Assembly (NCBI GenBank): GCA_963971225.1
Contig: OZ020267.1
Span: forward strand, 31,293,298-31,357,297
From: Melieria omissa
Lineage: Eukaryota; Arthropoda; Insecta; Diptera; Ulidiidae
Direction: 5' to 3'
DNA length: 64,000 nucleotides
The position numbers were made by a program, and so were the translations under genes. The notes under the pieces are model-generated. The model had not been told where the DNA came from, ran no database searches, and saw only the letters and a list, made by a program, of their open reading frames with translations. This document shows positions 1 through 9,830 of the stretch, in pieces (positions within the stretch are counted from its first letter, which is position 1; each line of letters begins with the position of its first letter).

Positions 1-299
1 CCTCGCGGTTCTGATGTGCAGGTGCGTTTTTTTGCTGCTACTAGTTGCTGCAACCGAATGCCGAAACTGCGCATTTATCTTCTTCTTCTTCCACGATTTC
101 ATTGCATTGCAATGCTTGAATGCGCTTCAACAGTGCGTCGCGGCAGAACTTTAACAACTTGTCTCTCTATGTTTTCTGGGCATTTACCAGCGGTCGGCAA
201 ACCTTTGAGAATGCAAACGAAATTATTGGTTCTGATATTTTATGGTGTGACTGAGATTTACGAAGATTGCGGTTTAAAAACGAAATTATTTTAATTTAA
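1..299. other. Left edge, no gene recognised
   Basis: Moderately mixed-composition DNA with a short open frame (16-294, +) that has no recognisable domain and no splice or promoter context. I see no repeat terminus. It is probably unique non-coding DNA. Confidence 0.4.
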
Positions 300-1275
300 A
301 AAAATTTTAAATTTCATATTTAAAATTAAATATTTTTTTGTAAAATCTTTCTAATCTTAATTAGTTTTCTAATCATTTCTTCTCAATTTTCTCTTAATAT
401 TTTTAATTTTTTTATATATATGAACATTTTGTTTATTTCTGATTAAATCTTCTCTCTTTTAAATCTTTCTAAAAGTGATTTTTTCTAATTCTTTTATCTA
501 AATTTTCTTTTGAAATCATTGACTTGTAATTTGTATATATTTGAAAATAATAATAAATAAATAGCGTAAGTTCTTAACTCTTAGATTTAATTACAAGGCG
601 GCTGAAGGCCTTGAAGCCAGTGCTGCGTACTTTAATTTATATAAAAATTTTCTTTCTATGTAAATTATTATAAATAAATAAATAAATAAAAAATATATTT
701 GAAAAAATTTTTGTATACCTGATTAAATCTTCTCTCTTTTAAATCTTTCTAATATTTATTTTCCTAATTTTTTCTTCTCAATTTTCTCTACTTTAATTTT
801 TTTTTAAATTTTAATATATTTAAAAAATTTTTGTATTTCTATTTCTAATAGTTATTTTCTATGTAATTATCTCTTTTCAATTTTCTCTTCATATCATTGA
901 TTTGTAATTTTGATATTTTTGAAAAATTTGTTGACTTCTGATTAAATTTCCTCTCTTTTAAATTTTTCTAATTCTTCTAAAATTTTCACTTCAAATCATT
1001 GATTTTCAATTTTTATATATTTGACAAATTTTTTTAATTCTGTTTAAATCTTTTCTCTTTTAAATCTTTCTAATAGTTATTTTCCTAATTTTTTCTTTCA
1101 AATTTTCTCTACATTGGATTTTTTTTAACATTTTCATATATTTAAAGTAATTTTGTATTTCTGATTAAATCTTCTCTTTTTAAATCTTTCGAATAGTTAT
1201 TTTCCTAATTCTTTCTTTTCTATTTTCTCTTCATTACTTAACTTATTTTGGAATTTTCAAATATTTCTTCTTCTT
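300..1275. repeat. AT-rich degenerate tandem repeat
   Basis: A T-rich module recurs in the same order: 'gattaaatcttctctctttt', then 'aaatctttctaa', then 'ttttcctaattttttctt', then a 'tcattgattt' piece. Good copies begin near 440, 720, 1043 and 1163, with weaker ones between. Spacing is irregular (about 115-280 bp), so this is an old, decayed array. No coding potential. Confidence 0.65.
585..692 (+). mobile_element. Possible LINE 3' end with (TAAA)n tail
   Basis: A GC-richer insert (ggcggctgaaggccttgaag, about 597-616) interrupts the T-rich array and ends in (TAAA)n near 668-690. A short unique 3' segment followed by a TAAA tail is typical of non-LTR retrotransposon 3' ends. There is no coding part, so the call is weak. 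Confidence 0.3.
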
Positions 1276-2340
1276 CCCTTCCACACAATTTGCCGGCCAC
1301 TGTTCAGCTATGCTTGAAATCTGGTTATGCACATTGCGTTGCTAATATTGGCCAATGCTTCTAACTGTGCAGTGATTATTAATTTTTCTTCAAGTGCTTT
1401 TTCTTTTTTTTTGTTAGTCCACAAGCGACTCCCTACTTTAACTACTTCAACGTAAATTACAAAAATTATGTGTTGCAGATCAACGCAATATCTGCTGCTT
1501 TTGGTGGTTTCTATGCGATCGAGCAATTCTGTGGCTGGCAATTGGCACTGCGAAGGTGTAAGCCTGTAATTATGGCACATGTGCACAGAAAGTACGCACT
1601 CATTGTGGCAGTAGGTCAGTGTAAATTAAAGTGTTGCTGCGGCCATAACTGTTCTCACAATTATCCAACAGATTTCTGCAAATACTGCCCGAAGACACCT
1701 AAAGCACTGAAACTCACTAATATCGAAGATTTGAGTTGAAATGCTTATCAAATAATATGGATACATAAATTGGGCTTTGTGTTAGAATTCCAAGAAAATT
1801 CAAGTTTGAATATTCAAAGAGCCACACGCATGGACTTAAGATCATATAACTTGGACAACTATTAACAGTTATAAGGTCCTTCTAAAAAGGTTTGACGCAT
1901 TGCTTTGAAATCTTTTCGAGTTCAGGAGCTCAGGTTGTTCCATCTAACTCTCGGTTTTGCCTCGCATGCGTTCCTCTTGTTGATTGTAAAGCACCTTCTG
2001 AGACAACAGGGCTTTGTTGATATGCTCACCGTGAGGGTTGAAACCCTGTAAAAAAGCAATAAGGTACACTTCCTCTTCTCTATGTCTTTTTTGAAATGAA
2101 TTAGATTTGCTTAAGGATTGCTAAAGTAATCATTGATAAAAGAATCATTGACTATAACCGTAGGCATCCTTCTCGCTACGTGTAAACTTATAACATGCTC
2201 TTCCTTCCTCAACATAATCTTCCTTCTTCCAACAAGCGATGGCAGAAGGAGAGCACTTGCTCTATAAGAAAACAACTATGATCCACTTTCAACCCGGGGC
2301 GCACTAAAACTATTGTCTCGTTTAGTAAATAACATGTCAG
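1276..2340. other. Unassigned stretch before LINE fragment
   Basis: Higher GC than the flanking array. It contains an 89-codon frame (1470-1739, +) with a Cys cluster (KCCCGHNCSHN...CKYC) preceded by a good acceptor-like 'tgttgcag', but no matching donor/acceptor set and no family I recognise. The part from about 1900 to 2340 may be decayed retrotransposon, since a LINE C-terminus follows directly. Confidence 0.35.
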
Positions 2341-2608
2341 TAAGACGTCTCGATTTTGACGGGACATTGTCTATTCGGTGGTCATACACACAGACTAGTT
2401 AAGTCTGGATAGTTGGGGCTTTTGCCGCAGTTGTCAAAATGAAGAGGCGGAAGAAGCTATAAGTCACCTTCTTTATCCCTGCCCGGCTCTCTCTACACAA
2501 AGGTGGAAATCCTTAGGCTCTACTTTCTTCGACATTTTGGACAAACTTATATCTGTCAACATAAGAGACTTGCTAGGTTTTATACACAAAACAAATTGGT
2601 TTGTGTAG
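2341..2608 (+). pseudogene. Non-LTR retrotransposon C-terminus (decayed)
   Basis: From 2423 an open frame of 61 codons ends at TAG 2606-2608. It begins CRSCQNEEAEEAISHLLY and carries CPALSTQRW followed by DLLGFI. This C-x2-C ... H ... C arrangement with a following 'R..LG' is the usual C-terminal zinc-knuckle-like tail of insect LINE endonuclease/reverse transcriptases (established family feature). Upstream, TGHCLFGGHTHRL is readable from 2359 in another frame, so at least one frameshift separates the two parts. The RT core itself is not visible here. It is a dead fragment. Confidence 0.75.
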
Positions 2609-2722
2609 GCACTTTTCTTTCGTCACTCCTCCCATGGTTGACAAGTCGAGTAACCTCAGTTAAGTCATGATCAGAGACTTTCTAGGTTTTATCAACGAAA
2701 CAAATTGGTTTGTGTAGGCACT
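2568..2722 (+). repeat. Direct duplication of LINE 3' segment
   Basis: The segment 'acaaattggtttgtgtaggc' with its flanks occurs at 2568-2616 and again at about 2670-2722, roughly 102 bp apart. This duplicates the last codons of the LINE frame and the start of its 3'UTR. Confidence 0.7.
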
Positions 2723-2785
2723 TCGACTTGCAGTAGTTAATAGAGATAACTTTTTTCTTGTGATATCACACAACTTTGCGGCCTA

Positions 2786-3938
2786 CGAGGTGTGACAATT
2801 AAGTAACGAGACAGATTCCATAAAAACCGTATATTTAAAAATTATTCTACAACTCTGCGAGCGGTGTAGCACGGCGCGTTGTCGTGATGAAGGATCCAGT
2901 TACGAGAGATGTCTGAGCGCACCCTGTTGACTCGTTTTCGCACTCTTTCGAGTACTTGGCGATAGTAGACTTGATTTACGGTTTGCCCCAATGGACAGTG
3001 ATTCGTTCCATAGACAAAATTCCAAAAATTTATGGTCTCAGATTTTAACGATTTTGATGTCATTTGAAAGAAAAAACTCCAACTAAAAAAACCCCAAAAA
3101 TCGGTGCACAAAATCAATTAGTGTCTGTGCAAAAACGGCTCAAATTTGAAACTTTTTTCTCAAAAAAATTGAAACTCATATTTTCTGTTTTTTAGTCTAT
3201 TGAGCAAAAAAAATTAAAAAAATACATGGTTACCAAGAAGTTACTTAAATTTTCAAATCTGAAAATTGGCAAAACTTAAAGGAAAATATCTAAAAAGAAT
3301 GTGAAAGTATGTTCCTGGATTTTTTTTATTTTAAGAAGCATTCTTTCCTTGTCGGATAATGTCTTCCGATCTCAGAAAATAATTCAATTTGAAAAGTGGT
3401 CTAAACACGTATTTTTCGACAAAATGTATTTTATTTATGCCTAAAAGTATGCAATGAGAAAAGTATGAATCACGAAAAATCCTTTTTATTGCAAAACTAA
3501 AGGGTCCTAAGATAGTTTTTGTTACTGGTTGCAATAATCAATGTTGATGTTACCGATTAAATGTAAAATCTGAAAAATCTAGCCACCAAAAATGACGAAA
3601 ATTGCAAACTCAAGTCTCAGGCATTGCCAAACTACAAAAGTTTAAGAAAAAGAAAATAGAGATTTCAATTCAGCAGACCATGCATAATTGGTATACCAAA
3701 TTTTATGAAGAACGGACCACTCCTTCTTATTTTGTCCCGCGGTTGTATGAAGTCGAATCATTGTGCGATGGGACAAATTCTTTGCGGACGATTCCACGGC
3801 TATCAAAACGGAGCTAAATCTAGAGCGATGGTAAATATATCAATGGAGAGGGGAAGGATGTCGGGGAAGGGAATTTAAAGGTCGCAAGTTTACCACAAGC
3901 GCGGCAATAAAATCTCATTACTTAATTGTCACACCTCG
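2786..3938 (-). mobile_element. mariner-like element 1 (1153 bp, inactive)
   Basis: Ends are inverted repeats of 26 bp with one mismatch: the left end starts CGAGGTGTGACAATTAAGTA (2786) and the right end is its complement (to 3938). Both are flanked by TA (2784-2785, 3939-3940), the mariner target duplication. The transposase reads on the minus strand near the left end. The region 3120-3830 gave no transposase similarity I could read, so the interior is decayed or replaced. The right flank abuts a fragment of a LINE-3'-end-like repeat. Confidence 0.85.
2842..3030 (-). pseudogene. mariner transposase fragment
   Basis: The minus-strand frame reads GTNHCPLGQTVNQVYYRQVL and continues to WILHHDNAPCYTARRVVE before a stop. 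'GQTVNQ.YY..VL' followed by 'HDNAP' is the conserved stretch around the second catalytic Asp of mariner transposases (established). The frame stops soon after HDNAP, so the third catalytic Asp and the rest of the C-terminus are missing. The N-terminal helix-turn-helix region is not recognisable. Confidence 0.8.
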
Positions 3939-3940
3939 TA

Positions 3941-3996
3941 AGTGTGTCTTTCGGCAAGTTCCGTGCCCAGGCAGCGAATTTAGCCGGACCTATAGT
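3941..3996 (+). repeat. LINE-3'-end-like interspersed fragment
   Basis: 'cggcaagttccgtgcccagg' is the complement of a motif (cctgggcac..acttgccg) that also occurs at about 35925 and 46070 beside GGTTA-rich tails. It is part of a dispersed repeat family whose other copies include the core ggcccattgtgatgccac. Confidence 0.55.
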
Positions 3997-4042
3997 AATA
4001 AATAGTGGAATTTAGAATGAGAATAAGTGTTTCTATTATTCA

Positions 4043-4249
4043 TTCAAAGGGATTTGAAAACCTGCTAAAAATGATATCCTTTTGATTTGTTGGTGGACAG
4101 TAACCAGAGACAATGCTTCCGAGCATCTTTGACTCCGCACACTTAGAGGAAGAATTGCATGCTTTATTAAGACAAGATGTTCTTGTGTACGGAGTCCAAC
4201 AACAAATCAAAATGATATCTTTTTTAGCAGGTTTTAAAATCCCTTTGAA
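4043..4249. mobile_element. Foldback MITE, ~207 bp
   Basis: The two ends are long inverted repeats of about 55 bp with few mismatches. The left starts ttcaaagggatttgaaaacc and the right is the complement of ttcaaagggattttaaaacc, both running on through gatatc and ttttgatttgttg. The central ~95 bp is unique. Target duplication is unclear, so the superfamily is not assigned. Confidence 0.7.
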
Positions 4250-6365
4250 TTATTTTGTCAACAATTATTTTTAATTACAGCTATTTGGTAGCCAACAGAA
4301 GTTTAAATTTCATTAATTGATTTCGTGGAGTAAGTTTTTTTTTAATTCTTTACATATAGTATTTTCTACCAGATCCAGGCACGTGCTAACTAGTTGATGA
4401 TGGGAAACTAAAATTTAAATTGAATGTTTAATTCGTTCTTCCGCTGTTGTTTAATTTGTATTTAGTTGCCATTTAACCCTTTCGGAGAAATGCAAATTGG
4501 ATACATAAAAAATTTATAGGGTCGCGTCGAGGCATTATTGCCGTTTAATTGATTGTCAAGCTGCAGGCCATAATACCAATAACAACAATAACACCAACAA
4601 CAAAGGCTTGTAAATGCATACAATTATGGCTAATTACGCTCATCGATACAATGCAATTATTACTCGTTGCTGCTTCGCATTATGCGGCGATATGTTTGCA
4701 GCAATTTGAATGCAACTCGCGAGGCGATCGCTGGCGCTGGCCGTGGGGGCAATTGAAATGCATTTGTTTTTTTCATTGCACAAACATTAACCCTGACAGT
4801 TTACACAAAATAATGTTTGTATGTGTTTGTGTGCATTTTGAGGCGTTGGCGTTGGCTTTGATGCTGTTCGGAGCTTATCAAAAGCCGCCAATTTCTGAGC
4901 GTTTAAAAAGAGAAAACAACAATAACGCGCGTCGCTATGAGAAATTTAATGAAATGTTTTTTATTATTTTTGTTTTTTGCGCTATGGGGTTTTTAGATTC
5001 AGTAAATTTTTTCTCCCCCATTTCTTGTTGTTGTTGTTGTTGTTTTTACACACATTTCTTTATTGTTTCGGTTTTTTTTATGCAAATATAGCGATTAAGT
5101 CAGCGTGCAGGCATTCGGGCAGCTTCCAGGCGGCAGGCGCGCCATTCAGTCATTCATTCATAATTCGTATCGCTTGCGGCCACAGCGTGTGAGTTGTTGT
5201 TGTTATCGTTGTTGTTGTTGTTGCAGTAACCACAATGCATGCAGCGTGCGTGTGTATCCACTTACAAACCGCTCGCCGGCGCATATCCAACACGGCGAAC
5301 GCTCGTAAAAGCAAACAACCGTCAGCGACAGCGACTGTGAGGGGGGAAGCGTGCAATAAGCAAAAAAAAAACCAACACACAAGAAAAAGCGTATTTAATT
5401 TGAAGCAAACTAGCAATGATTAGGAACATCCGGTTTACTAACCGAAAAACTGTGCGCGCTGTGCGAGTGTGCGGACAACGAACGACCGACCGAACGAACG
5501 CGTCGCGCCCGAACGCGTCGCGCCCGAACGCAGCCACAGATAATGGCAATGGATGCTGTTGCCATTGTGGCTATTGTTGTTGTTGTTGTTGTTGATGATG
5601 TGCTGTTGCGGCTCGCTCCATTGGATATACATTGCCCGTGGTGGCTGTTATTTGCTGTCGCTGCTGTTGTTATTGTTGTTGTTGTGGCTACTGTATTGCG
5701 CTTTGTTTGCCGTTGCCGATCGTACACTGTTGACGATAAAGCCGATCATCATCGTTATCATGCTCACCGCTGCCAAGACGGAGCGCGCAGCAGCAACGCT
5801 TCAGCAACAGCATCACAGCAACAATAACAATAACAACAATAGCTGTAATCAGTTAAAACGCGCCGACGAGTGGGGGGAAAATGGATATTGTTGTTGTATT
5901 TGTAGTTGTACAGCTTGATGGACACTGCTTGTGTGATGTGTGTTGTATGTATGTGTGTGTGTGTGTGTGTGTGAGTGATTACACTTGGCTATCTGCAACA
6001 AATTACACATGTGAACACACGCAATTGTTGCAGGTTACATTCATTCGTTGTTGCTGGTGTATTTTGTCTGCACATTTGTTGTTTTGTGTGTTTATGTCTT
6101 TGCTGTTCTTTGCTGAGTCTTGTGACCACTGTTGTTGTTGTGTTACTTGACTATTGCTGGTCCAATTTTTTTGATGCAGCATTTTTGAACAATCCAAATC
6201 CAGCGCTTAGCTCTCAAATGAAATAAATGCCAATTAAATACTACAACAAAGTAACAAAAAATTTTGGACTTTGGAGTTCTCCAAAACAAACTAGGAATTC
6301 GAGAAGTGAATATTACAGATTCTGCTTGCAGGATAATGGAATTGCAATACACATAATAGGAGAAT
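4250..6365. other. Higher-GC intronic island, GTT/CA-rich
   Basis: No gene recognised. It holds scattered (GTT)n runs (5026-5044, 5192-5222, 5575-5597), a (GT)n run near 5949-5973, and a 15 bp direct duplication (gaacgcgtcgcgccc) near 5496-5525. Several overlapping open frames exist on both strands, but all run through these simple repeats. A lone TTAACCCTTTCGG at 4473 resembles the ends of the TTAA MITEs described elsewhere, without a visible partner. Composition fits conserved regulatory DNA (inference only). Confidence 0.4.
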
Positions 6366-6439
6366 GTCCTGCACCTATGCCTGGTCGATAGAAGTACCTG
6401 GGGGATTACCTCATGACAAGTGCGAATTGGGATTCCAGA

Positions 6440-6720
6440 TATATTGTCCGATCAAATATTCGGTTTCGGGCCAAATAAGTGGTTTCAGTTTCGGCCAAAA
6501 AATGCCCGAAAAAATATTTTTTATATTTTATTATTTTCGGTTTTTATTGAAAGTTTCGGTTTCAGCCGAATATTAACCCTTTCAGTCACAATGTCCAATA
6601 TATTGGACTACAGCCCATACAATTCATACAGAACGGGTTTATTTTCATGACGGAAAGGGTTAAAAAAAAACCCAAACTCGGTTTCGGCCTAAAAAAGTGG
6701 TTTCGGCCGGACACTACTAA
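6440..6720. mobile_element. Possible hAT-like element with nested MITE
   Basis: The left part (ttgtccgatcaaatattcgg, from 6444) and right part (complement starting agtagtgtccggccgaaacc, ending about 6717) look like diverged inverted ends rich in CGGTTTCGGCC motifs. Similar GGCCGAAACC-rich ends occur in hAT-type elements. The 83 bp TTAA MITE sits inside. No clear target duplication was found. Confidence 0.35.
6577..6659. mobile_element. 83 bp piggyBac-like MITE, copy 1
   Basis: Flanked by TTAA on both sides (6573-6576, 6660-6663). Ends are CCCTTTCAGTCA and the complement of CCCTTTCCGTCA. TTAA target duplication plus CCC-starting ends is the piggyBac superfamily signature. A 14 bp perfect palindrome (tccaatatattgga) lies at 6594-6607. 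A second copy at 22035-22117 is identical in length and differs at one base as read by eye. Confidence 0.85.
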
Positions 6721-7802
6721 AATTCCTCGAGTTCTAGGATTCACTGACGAACTGTGGGTCCATGAATTGGGCACAATAGATCTTCTAGGTCGCAGTGCAC
6801 TATCCCCGTCAATATATGCAAAGATATACATATTTTTTTACTTTTGTATAATAATGACATAATTTTAATGCAGAGCCCGAGGGGGGAGCAGATGCTCTCT
6901 TGAGAAGATCCTCAAGAATAAAAAAGTGCAGATCCTCATTAACGCATCCTAATCCTCTTGCACTTCCATCTACACGTTTTGCAACAATTTTTTCCACTTC
7001 TGTCCGTACCACAGTAAAATTGCAAATTATCGAAACAGCACCACCCCGAGTTCATTGATAGCTCATGTATTTCCCGGCCAAAACCATCTGTTATCCTGGC
7101 GGTAAATTCATCACAGCAGATCGCCTTGTGGGTCCCTTTTCGATCACTTTGTTCGTGTTTAGATAACCTAAGTTCGGTTGTAATTGTTGATCTCTTCTCC
7201 TATTACCTCGACCTTTTCTCCTAGAACGCATTACCTCGAGTAGATTCTTGTAACCAATGTTCCATAGCCCCATTCTCTACTACTTGGAAGAGTGAGCACC
7301 ACAATCCCACCTCAGAGACGAATGTATCAGTGGTATTAGCGCACACAAGAAGTGTTTTTTTGATCAGACTCCCACATTGTGGATCGCCATTTGGTTCCAA
7401 ACAGCATTGGGCCCAAAAGTTGTGTTTGGAACTCACTAAAATGAAATCCTGTATGCGTCATGGATCAGTTGTGATCACAAAGATCAGATTGGTTTGTGAT
7501 TGCCGTTGCTGAAGAGCAGTTTTTCGTTTTCAAAGCTTTAAGATAATATGCTTGAATAAAGAAGTACATATATTTGTGGTTTTTTTATAATGATTTTATA
7601 AAAACGTATATATATAAACTACAAGGTTTTTCCTTTCGACTGAAAAAAAGACGAAGACAAGTTTAATTACTTGCGAACAATAGAATAATGCTTCGACAAC
7701 TCTATGAAACACCTACGAGAACCATTCTCTCGGTCCTGCGAAAGTACTGCAGAGCTAACTAACTGTTAATCCTTTCGCTACAGGTTTTTACTGGGGAAAG
7801 TA
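6721..7802. other. No gene recognised
   Basis: Mixed DNA with several short frames (for example 7221-7436, -) lacking any family signature. TTAATCCTTTCGCTA at 7766-7780 matches the end of the TTAA MITE pair found at 9271 and 16157, but no partner end is visible before the mariner begins. Confidence 0.35.
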
Positions 7803-7974
7803 TCAGGTGTACAACTTTGCTTCCGCCGTTTTCCGATAGGTGGCTGTACCGGCTGAGGCTGGTTGAAATACATAGATGGTAATGCCTTTAAAGTGAGTGT
7901 GAACAGTGCCTAACGAATTGTCATCGCCGTTTCAGTGACAGTTGTTCTTGTTTTCGTATTATTCACGTTCGAAA

Positions 7975-8722
7975 ATGTCCGTTTATGTGCCCAATTCTCG
8001 CCATTTGCGGGAAGTTTTACTTTTCTGTTACAATTCGAAAAAAAATGCAGCTGAAGCGCATCGAATGCTCTCAGAAACTTACGGTGATGCTGCTCTGAGT
8101 GAAAGAACGTGTCGGGAGTGGTTTCAACGTTTTAACCCTTATTCTCATACCCAAACTTACTAACGTCGTTTGGCACCCGGGGTACCCGGGTACCCATTTC
8201 ATGAAATTTTTAAGTTTTCAATATTTTGTTAATTAAAAAGTGTTTATAAAATTTTGATATGATTTGTTCGTTTTTCACCTAAATAACGAGGATCCGGAAG
8301 GTAAAAAAAAAATTTTCATTATTTGTCAGTTTTTTTCACGAAAATACATCGCAGTGGGCACCCGGGTACCCGGGTATGAGAATAAGGGTTAAAAATGGTG
8401 ATTTCGACATGACAAAGTCATCCTCCAACACGACAATGCTCGGCCTCACGTCGCAAAAGTGGTCAAAAAGTACCTGGAAACGCTGAAATGGGAAGTCTTG
8501 CCCCACCCGCCGTATTCCCCAGATGTCGCCCCTTCTGACTTCCACCTATTCCCTTCGATGGCACACGGCCTGGCAGATAAACATTTTCAATCCTTCGAAG
8601 AATTGGAAAAATGGATTGCTTCATGGATAGCGTCAAAAGAGGACTCCTTTTTTCGAGCCGGGATCCGAAAATTGCCGGAAAGATGGGAGAAAGTTGTCGC
8701 TAGCGACGGACAATACTTTTAA
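7975..8722 (+). pseudogene. mariner transposase, deleted and interrupted
   Basis: ATG at 7975 opens MSVYVPNSRHLREVLLFCYN, through AAEAHRMLSETYGDAALSER to CREWFQRF, the N-terminal helix-turn-helix of a mariner transposase. The frame is broken at 8132 by a TTAA MITE. After it, NGDFD resumes at about 8394 and then jumps directly to DKVILQHDNARPHVAKVV, around the second catalytic Asp. It continues through PHPPYSPDVAPSDFHLF (third catalytic Asp) and WEKVVASDGQYF to TAA at 8720-8722. Roughly 180 residues between GDFD and HDN, including the first catalytic Asp, are missing against the usual ~345 aa. The join also shifts frame. It cannot encode active transposase, but the ends could still be mobilised in trans. 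Confidence 0.9.
8136..8388. mobile_element. 253 bp piggyBac-like MITE inside mariner
   Basis: A perfect 17 bp inverted repeat (CCCTTATTCTCATACCC at 8136-8152, complement at 8372-8388) is flanked by TTAA on both sides (8132-8135, 8389-8392). Removing the element plus one TTAA rejoins the mariner frame across 'RF-KNGDFD', which confirms the boundaries. Sub-terminal cacccgggtacccgggta motifs near both ends are nearly palindromic. No coding capacity. Confidence 0.92.
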
Positions 8723-8800
8723 TAATACATCTGTAAGCACTTTTTCGCAATAAAGCTTTTAATTTTAGAAAAAAACGGCGGAAGCAAAGTTGTACAAATT

Positions 8801-9101
8801 TTAAATTGTATGTCTTGCATCTCTGTGTTTATATTAGCAGCATTCCATAAAAATTTTTTTATTTTTTTACTCGAACCCTGTATTTAAGAGTGTTTTTCTA
8901 TGAGAGCAACCACATGTGGCTGTAATAATTACTTAAACATACAACTTTTTACGCATAACGAAAATTTGAATGTTTCGTCATTTACTTCAGCCAAAATTAA
9001 AAAAAAGTAACTAAATTGAAAGAAAACGTCAACTTAAAAAGTTATCTAAAGTTTTCTGCTTCTTCTTCCTTTACTATTTCAAGATATACCATTAAAAAAA
9101 C
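8801..9101. other. No feature seen
   Basis: AT-rich DNA with no open frame or repeat terminus I can support. Confidence 0.4.
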
Positions 9102-9271
9102 GTGTATACTTCTTTTCTTTAAACTTTAATATTCAGTTTATTCATTTCGTATTTTTCTTAAAACTTCAAACTATTCTAAGGACCAACAAAAAAATTTATT
9201 CCTGGAACCACAAGGGGTTCAGACGTCCACAAAGTAGCATGTTGCTATATGGCAACAAAATAGCGAAAGGG
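9102..9271 (-). mobile_element. TTAA MITE family B, copy 1
   Basis: The complement begins CCCTTTCGCTATTTTGTTGC at 9271 with TTAA at 9272-9275. About 170 bp align by eye (roughly 75% identical) with 16157-16323 in the opposite orientation, including ggtccttag, atagtttgaagttttag and aataaactgaatatt. Only one terminus is clear; the inner boundary (near 9102) is where the two copies stop matching. Confidence 0.7.
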
Positions 9272-9404
9272 TTAACAGCGGCTCATGCGCCAAGGATTTA
9301 TATCACCGAGTTGCATGAATTCATGAAATGATAAGAAAATAGTGTCAGAGAAACCTTGGAGCTCATTTTTTACTTCTGTCTGGGTATCTCACGTTTTTTA
9401 CTGA

Positions 9405-9830
9405 ATTTTCTATGTCAGCTTTCCGTCAGGGTTTCCAGGTTGACACGGTTTATATGGATTTTTCGAACTTAATCATGAAACTGGTCAGTCTTGGGATTCT
9501 TAAATGTTAACTTTGTTGAAGTCTTATTTAAATAACCGGGTGAGTGTTGTTACGGTCCAAAATGTTCCTACAAGACCGCTAGTACCATTGTCTGGGGTTC
9601 CCAAAATAGTATCCTGGGCACATTATAGTTAATTTTGTTTATTAATTGTATCTCTTTGTAACTTTCACTATCCACTATATGCCGATGGTCTGAAAATGTT
9701 GCTAAAGATTAAAGATCTTTCGGATGCTTTGAGACTTCTATCCGATATTAAATAGTTTTAACAAGCACTGTTCTCTAAATATCAGCAAATGTGCTTTCTG
9801 TAAATTATGTAAGCTTATCAGCTCACTGCC
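9405..9830 (+). pseudogene. jockey-type LINE reverse transcriptase fragment
   Basis: Decayed RT is readable across frames: FRQGFQVDTVYMDFS (first catalytic Asp block), SYLNNRVSVVTVQN-like, then PLSGVPQNSILGT (canonical GVPQGSILGPLL), then YADGLKM in place of the catalytic YADD, then LNISKC near 9775-9790. The order and spacing are those of jockey/LINE reverse transcriptases (established). Stops and frameshifts are frequent and the YADD box is mutated, so it is dead. The endonuclease and C-terminal tail are not adjacent. Confidence 0.8.

Larger units (their letters stand above)
7803..8800 (+). mobile_element. mariner-like element 2, internally deleted
   Basis: Inverted ends share gtacaactttgcttccgccg (left from about 7808, right complement about 8776-8796). 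Inside, the transposase start and end survive but the middle is gone. A 253 bp TTAA MITE has inserted in the transposase. Exact outermost bases are uncertain because the last ~8 bp at each end have diverged. Confidence 0.85.

Noticed and set aside
4549..5091. 180-codon plus frame
   Set aside because: Passes through AAC/CAA, TTG and poly-T stretches; no domain and no splice sites supporting an exon.
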